Assembly: GCA_947628085.1 (NCBI GenBank)
Contig: CANQYM010000002.1
Span: forward strand, 1-64,000
Direction: 5' to 3'
Source: an uncultured Clostridia bacterium
GTDB taxonomy: Bacteria > Bacillota > Clostridia > TANB77 > CAG-508
Length of the DNA: 64,000 nucleotides
The notes under the pieces are model-generated. The model saw nothing but the letters and a program-made list of their open reading frames with translations, was not told where the DNA came from and did not search any database. Within the stretch, counting starts at the first letter, position 1. Each line of letters opens with the position of its first letter. Shown here piece after piece: positions 60,487 through 64,000 of the stretch. The translations under genes were made by a program, and so were the position numbers.

Positions 60487-61557
60487 TTATTTTACAGTTT
60501 CTTTATCATCTATAAAATCTTTATGTACTTTTGATATTAAAACATCAATTTTATCTGGCTTTTGCTTTATGTCTTGTTTAATTAAAACATCTATATCATA
60601 CATTTCTTTAATTTTATCTATGTTTTCTCTTTTATATCCAACAACATTACTTACATTTTGAGGATTTACAACAACCTCTACTTCTTTTACTTTTGTATTA
60701 AATTTTTTAATTTTTTCAATTATTGTATCATAATATATTGATGCTTCAACTAATTGTCTAAATGTTTCATGGTATGGACCTGCAACAACCTCGCTTGTAG
60801 CTTTGTTTGGAGATGTAATTGTTTCTGTACTTTGAAGACCTATTCTAATAACATTAATCTTTTTCTTGCTAAATAAGTAGCATATTTCTTTACATCTTTC
60901 TACTGCTTGGTTTACAGTTAAAGGTTCATATTCTCCATTTTTATATTGTCTTTCTAGTTCTGTATCTTTTATTACAAGCACTGGATAAATTCTTACCATT
61001 TTAGGCTTTAATTTTATTAAATCCTTTGCTGTATTAATATCATCATTTTCTGTGCTTTCTGGAAGCCCTATCATCATTTGATGTCCTAAATTAAATCTAT
61101 ATCTTCTAATTAATTTTGAGGCTCTTACCACATCTTCATAAGTATGTCCTCTTTTGCATTTTTCAAGAATATAGTTATTTGTAGATTGAACTCCAAGCTC
61201 GATAGTTTTTACTTTGTATTTTTTTAATCTTTTTAAAGTAGGTTTATCTATATAGTCTGGTCTTGTTGAAACTCTAATTCCATCTATTTTCTTTTCTTTT
61301 ATGTAGTCATATACTGATGAAAGTAATTTTTCCTGTAAGTCTACATCTATTCCAGTAAAGCTACCACCATAAAAAGCAACTTCTTTATATGCATCTTTTT
61401 CTTTAAAATTACTTAAATAAAATTCAATTGTATCTCTAACATCTTGTTCTGTTACATTCTTTAGTTGACCACTAATTTTCTTTTGATTGCAAAAAGTGCA
61501 ATCATTTGGACATCCTAAGTGTGGAACAAAAATAGGAATTATATATTGTTTTTTCAT
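60487..61557 (-). CDS. Elp3-like radical SAM protein
   Basis: 356 residues with the radical SAM cluster motif CPNDCTFC, a GGSFTG motif, STRPDYI and ELGVQS, as in bacterial Elp3-type proteins. There is no full acetyltransferase domain, so tRNA acetylation is not expected from this protein alone. It follows rnc by 11 bp, an arrangement common in Clostridia. Shine-Dalgarno AAGGAGG. Confidence 0.85.
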   Translation of the reverse strand: MKKQYIIPIFVPHLGCPNDCTFCNQKKISGQLKNVTEQDVRDTIEFYLSNFKEKDAYKEVAFYGGSFTGIDVDLQEKLLSSVYDYIKEKKIDGIRVSTRPDYIDKPTLKRLKKYKVKTIELGVQSTNNYILEKCKRGHTYEDVVRASKLIRRYRFNLGHQMMIGLPESTENDDINTAKDLIKLKPKMVRIYPVLVIKDTELERQYKNGEYEPLTVNQAVERCKEICYLFSKKKINVIRIGLQSTETITSPNKATSEVVAGPYHETFRQLVEASIYYDTIIEKIKKFNTKVKEVEVVVNPQNVSNVVGYKRENIDKIKEMYDIDVLIKQDIKQKPDKIDVLISKVHKDFIDDKETVK

Positions 61558-61568
61558 GATGCACCTCC

Positions 61569-62258
61569 TTATTTTAAATTTTTAATAGCCTTTCTTGCTG
61601 CTTCCATTTCAGCTTTCTTTTTGCTTCTTCCTTCTCCTATTGCAAGTTTTTCTCCATTACATTCTACTTCTGCAGTAAAACTTTTATTGTGATCTGGGCC
61701 TTCTTCTTTTATTATGGTGTATTTTATTTGCACCTCACCATTTTCTTGTAATTTTTCCTGTAGAACCGTTTTGTAGTCTTTTTTGCCAATGTTTTTACTT
61801 GCAACTTCAATTTGATTTTTTATATTTTCTAAAATAAAGTTTTCTACAATATTTAAATTTTTTGAATCTAAATACATAGCTGCAATAACAGCCTCTACAA
61901 CATCTGCTAAAATAGCTTTTTTATTTGTGTTTGTTGATTTTTCGCTTTTTCCAAGATACAAGAAATCACTAAAATTATGCTTTAAAGCAACCTCATATAA
62001 GCTATCTTCACAAACTGCAGAAGCTCTAACTTTAGTCATTTCTCCTTCTTTTAAGTTCTCAAAATTTTCAAATAAATATTTACTACTTATAAATTCTAAA
62101 ATACTATCTCCTAAATACTCTAATCTTTCATAGCTTTTTACCTTGTTTTCATATGCATATGATGTATGTGTTAAAGCAGTTTTTAATAGTTGTTTATTAT
62201 TAAATGTATATCCAATGTTATTTTCTAAACTACTTAAGTTATTTTCCAATAATTTCAC
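61569..62258 (-). CDS. rnc: Ribonuclease III
   Basis: Double-strand RNA endonuclease for rRNA and mRNA processing. The 229 residues carry the signature RLEYLGDSILEFI, later acidic residues (DVVEAVIAA) and a C-terminal double-stranded RNA-binding domain (LQEKLQE...GEGRSKKKAEMEAARKA). The start is GTG at 62258; a TTG three codons on (62249) has the better-spaced AGGTG. Promoter at 62279-62307. Confidence 0.95.
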   Translation of the reverse strand: MKLLENNLSSLENNIGYTFNNKQLLKTALTHTSYAYENKVKSYERLEYLGDSILEFISSKYLFENFENLKEGEMTKVRASAVCEDSLYEVALKHNFSDFLYLGKSEKSTNTNKKAILADVVEAVIAAMYLDSKNLNIVENFILENIKNQIEVASKNIGKKDYKTVLQEKLQENGEVQIKYTIIKEEGPDHNKSFTAEVECNGEKLAIGEGRSKKKAEMEAARKAIKNLK

Positions 62259-62278
62259 CTTCTTCTACTAATGCTTAT

Positions 62279-62307
62279 ATTTTACACATTTTCACCGCTA
62301 TTTACAA
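62279..62307 (-). promoter_or_regulatory. SigA-type promoter of rnc
   Basis: Read leftward: -35 TTGTAA (62302-62307), 17-nt spacer, -10 TAAAAT (62279-62284). It lies just after the acpP terminator. Confidence 0.7.
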
Positions 62308-62355
62308 GTCATTTAAATAAAAAAATATATAAATGAGAACATAATGTAAAAAAAT

Positions 62356-62383
62356 GGATTCTTAAAATACTTTTTAAGAATCC
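62356..62383. terminator. Terminator of plsX-acpP
   Basis: Stem GGATTCTTAAAA/TTTTAAGAATCC (62356-62367 with 62372-62383), with A/T runs on both sides, 31 nt past the acpP stop. Confidence 0.8.
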
Positions 62384-62414
62384 TTTTTTATATTTTGTAT
62401 TTAATTTTCTAAAA

Positions 62415-62654
62415 TTATACGTTTTCTTTGATATATTCTACTACATCTCCAACTGTAACTACTTTTTCAGCATCAGAATCTGGAATTTCTAAATCAAATT
62501 CTTCCTCTAGAGCCATAACTAGTTCAACTATATCTAAAGAATCTGCTCCTAAATCATCTATAAAAGATGATTCCATTTCTACTGAAGTTTCAGCAACTCC
62601 TAATTGTTCAACAATTATTGCTTTAACTTTTTCAAAAATTTCTTCTGTATTCAT
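62415..62654 (-). CDS. acpP: Acyl carrier protein
   Basis: 79 residues, acidic. The phosphopantetheine serine lies in [15 protein letters not shown]. Carrier for fatty-acid synthesis and, through PlsX, phospholipid synthesis. Strong AAAGGAGGT Shine-Dalgarno. Confidence 0.97.
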   Translation of the reverse strand: MNTEEIFEKVKAIIVEQLGVAETSVEMESSFIDDLGADSLDIVELVMALEEEFDLEIPDSDAEKVVTVGDVVEYIKENV

Positions 62655-62733
62655 AAAGTTGTACCTCCTTTTATTTGTTACTAAATTTTATATTCTAGTT
62701 TTATTATATGTTAATAAAAAAGTCAAGTATTTT

Positions 62734-63753
62734 TTAGTTTTTTTCAAATTCCTCTTTCATTTTGTTAACTGCATCACTTTTAACAAAGTTTTCAGCTTGT
62801 TTTATAGTAAAATAGAACAAGTATTCATCACTACTTCCATGTGCTTTTACAACAGGTTTCTTTACTCCTAAAAATAAAGCTCCACCATATTCTTTATAAT
62901 CCATTGTTTTAGAAAATCTTTTAATTGCTGGCAAACATGGAATTGAACAAATTGTTGTTAAAATATTTCTTTTTAAATTTTCTGTTAAATTTCTTTTTAC
63001 TAATTTTCCAATTCCTTCTGTTGTTTTCAAAAATACATTTCCTGTAAAACCATCAGTAATAACTGCATCAACTTCTCCAGAAAAACAATCTCTTCCTTCT
63101 ACATTTCCTACAAAATTAATACCAAGTTCTTCTGATTTTTCTTTTAACAAATTATATGTTTCTTTTACTAAATCATTACCTTTTGTTTCTTCTGTTCCAA
63201 TATTTAATAGACCTATTTTTGGTTTTTCAATTCCAAATGTATTTTTTAAATATATTGTAGACATTTGTGCAAATTGAAGTAAGTTTATGGGCTTACAATT
63301 AGTATTTGCACCTGCATCCATTAGCATAAAACTTTTTTTATAAGCAGGTAGCATTGGTGCAATTGCTGGTCTATCTATTCCTTTTATTCTTCCTACTAAT
63401 AAAGTTGCTCCTGTAAGTAATGCGCCAGAATTTCCAGCAGATATGAAAACATCTCCTTCATCTTCTTTTAGCATTTTAAATCCAACTACCATAGAAGAAT
63501 CTTTTTTGTGCTTTATAGCAACAGTAGGAACATCTTCCATATCTATTTGTTCTGTTGTGTGTTTTATAGTAACTTTATTTGTAATTTCAGATATAGAATT
63601 TTTACCGTAAATTTCTTTTATTTTAGAATTTATAATTTCTTCATTTCCGATTAAAACTATTTCTGAATCTATTTCTTTTGAAGCTCTAATTGCTCCTCTA
63701 ATTGTTGCATCTGGAGCATTGTCACCACCCATTGCATCTAATAATATTTTCAA
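62734..63753 (-). CDS. plsX: Phosphate acyltransferase PlsX
   Basis: Converts acyl-ACP to acyl-phosphate for phosphatidic-acid synthesis; peripheral membrane enzyme. It has 339 residues from a TTG start (63753), giving the standard N-terminus (M)KILLDAMGGDNAP. A GGAGG lies seven bases upstream of this TTG and would be coding in the longer frame that begins at 63801. ISAGNSGALL and ITDGFTGNVFLK motifs are present. It precedes acpP by 79 bp. Confidence 0.95.
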   Translation of the reverse strand: MKILLDAMGGDNAPDATIRGAIRASKEIDSEIVLIGNEEIINSKIKEIYGKNSISEITNKVTIKHTTEQIDMEDVPTVAIKHKKDSSMVVGFKMLKEDEGDVFISAGNSGALLTGATLLVGRIKGIDRPAIAPMLPAYKKSFMLMDAGANTNCKPINLLQFAQMSTIYLKNTFGIEKPKIGLLNIGTEETKGNDLVKETYNLLKEKSEELGINFVGNVEGRDCFSGEVDAVITDGFTGNVFLKTTEGIGKLVKRNLTENLKRNILTTICSIPCLPAIKRFSKTMDYKEYGGALFLGVKKPVVKAHGSSDEYLFYFTIKQAENFVKSDAVNKMKEEFEKN

Positions 63754-63892
63754 AATGTTACCTCCAAACTTAAATGCTAAAAGTGTTTTTATATTAGACA
63801 TTTAATATTTTAATTTTTTTTATTAAAAAAAGCAATAGTTTTTTGCTTTTCTGACCACTAAGTCATTTTATATCATAAAAGATATAAAAAAA

Positions 63893-63922
63893 CAAGAGTT
63901 ACTTAAAATTAAGTAACTCTTG
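63893..63922. terminator. Terminator of tuf
   Basis: Stem CAAGAGTTACTTAA/TTAAGTAACTCTTG (63893-63906 with 63909-63922), 17 nt after the tuf stop. Confidence 0.85.
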
Positions 63923-63939
63923 AAAATATAAATTATTTT

Positions 63940-64000
63940 TTATCCTAATATTTCTGATACAACACCAGAACCTACTGTTCTACCACCTTCACGAATAGCA
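63940..64000 (-). CDS. tuf: Elongation factor Tu, C-terminal end (partial)
   Basis: The last bases, read leftward, translate as AIREGGRTVGSGVVSEILG followed by a TAA stop, the near-invariant C-terminus of EF-Tu. The remainder lies outside the window. Confidence 0.93.
   Translation of the reverse strand, partial: AIREGGRTVGSGVVSEILG

Noticed and set aside
1-64000. tRNA, rRNA or tmRNA genes
   Set aside because: I looked for T-loop consensus and GC-rich structured stretches and found none beyond the repeat cores and the foreign cassette.

Overview
The window is AT-rich (well over 70% A+T by eye), densely coded and mostly transcribed leftward. Spore-formation genes (sigG, spoIIGA-sigE, a SpoIVFB-type protease beside an M23 SpoIVFA-like gene, a YlmC/YmxH protein, a BofC-like gene) together with murA-divIB-DUF881-DUF881-sbp-ftsA-ftsZ, dnaG-rpoD and plsX-acpP-rnc point to an endospore-forming low-GC Clostridia member, probably an uncultured gut lineage. 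The lineage is inferred from gene content only. The sequence is chromosomal: no phage, plasmid replication gene, CRISPR array, rRNA or tRNA was seen.

Layout. 0.1-9.5 kb: small membrane protein, M18 aminopeptidase, two tandem pyrimidine-nucleoside phosphorylase paralogues, RNase HII, HtrA, YibE/F and an RsiV-like protein. 10-18.4 kb: a ClpE-type unfoldase, then aspS, an SH3b-NlpC/P60 hydrolase, comEC and a BofC-like gene. 18.5-25.6 kb: SUMF1-domain protein, rplU-rpmA behind a probable L21 leader, an orphan, rpoD-dnaG, carD. 25.7-31 kb: dut, rpsF-ssb-rpsR, and a cluster with an alpha/beta hydrolase, SpoIVFB-like and M23 proteins. 31-31.5 kb: a compositionally foreign one-gene cassette. 31.5-44.4 kb: ymxH, sigG, a DnaB-like protein with about 500 acidic repeat residues, sigE-spoIIGA, then the division cluster. 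44.6-58.9 kb: topB, a cell-wall-anchored cohesin protein next to a dockerin-bearing papain-like protease, a zincin-like protein, udg4, laccase-domain protein, alr, addB, transglutaminase and ogg. 59-64 kb: two small XRE regulators with dyad operators, yitT, an Elp3-like radical SAM protein, rnc-acpP-plsX and the 3' end of tuf.

The most unusual structure is a family of five dispersed intergenic elements of about 150-165 bp. All share a GC-richer core, but each copy is enclosed by its own long inverted repeat (34-38 bp). Arm sequences differ between copies yet stay almost perfectly complementary within a copy, and an internal stem shows a compensatory base-pair change. This is not how an ordinary MITE (conserved ends, short direct target duplications) looks. 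It suggests a structured mobile or regulatory element whose arms are either captured from the target or kept complementary by selection or gene conversion.

Other notable points: a second phosphorylase paralogue missing key phosphate- and base-binding residues; an acidic-repeat helicase-like gene inserted between sigE and sigG; an adjacent cohesin/dockerin pair; a near-50% GC cassette with its own promoter and terminator; a probable AUA start for comEC; and a hairpin over the murA ribosome-binding site.
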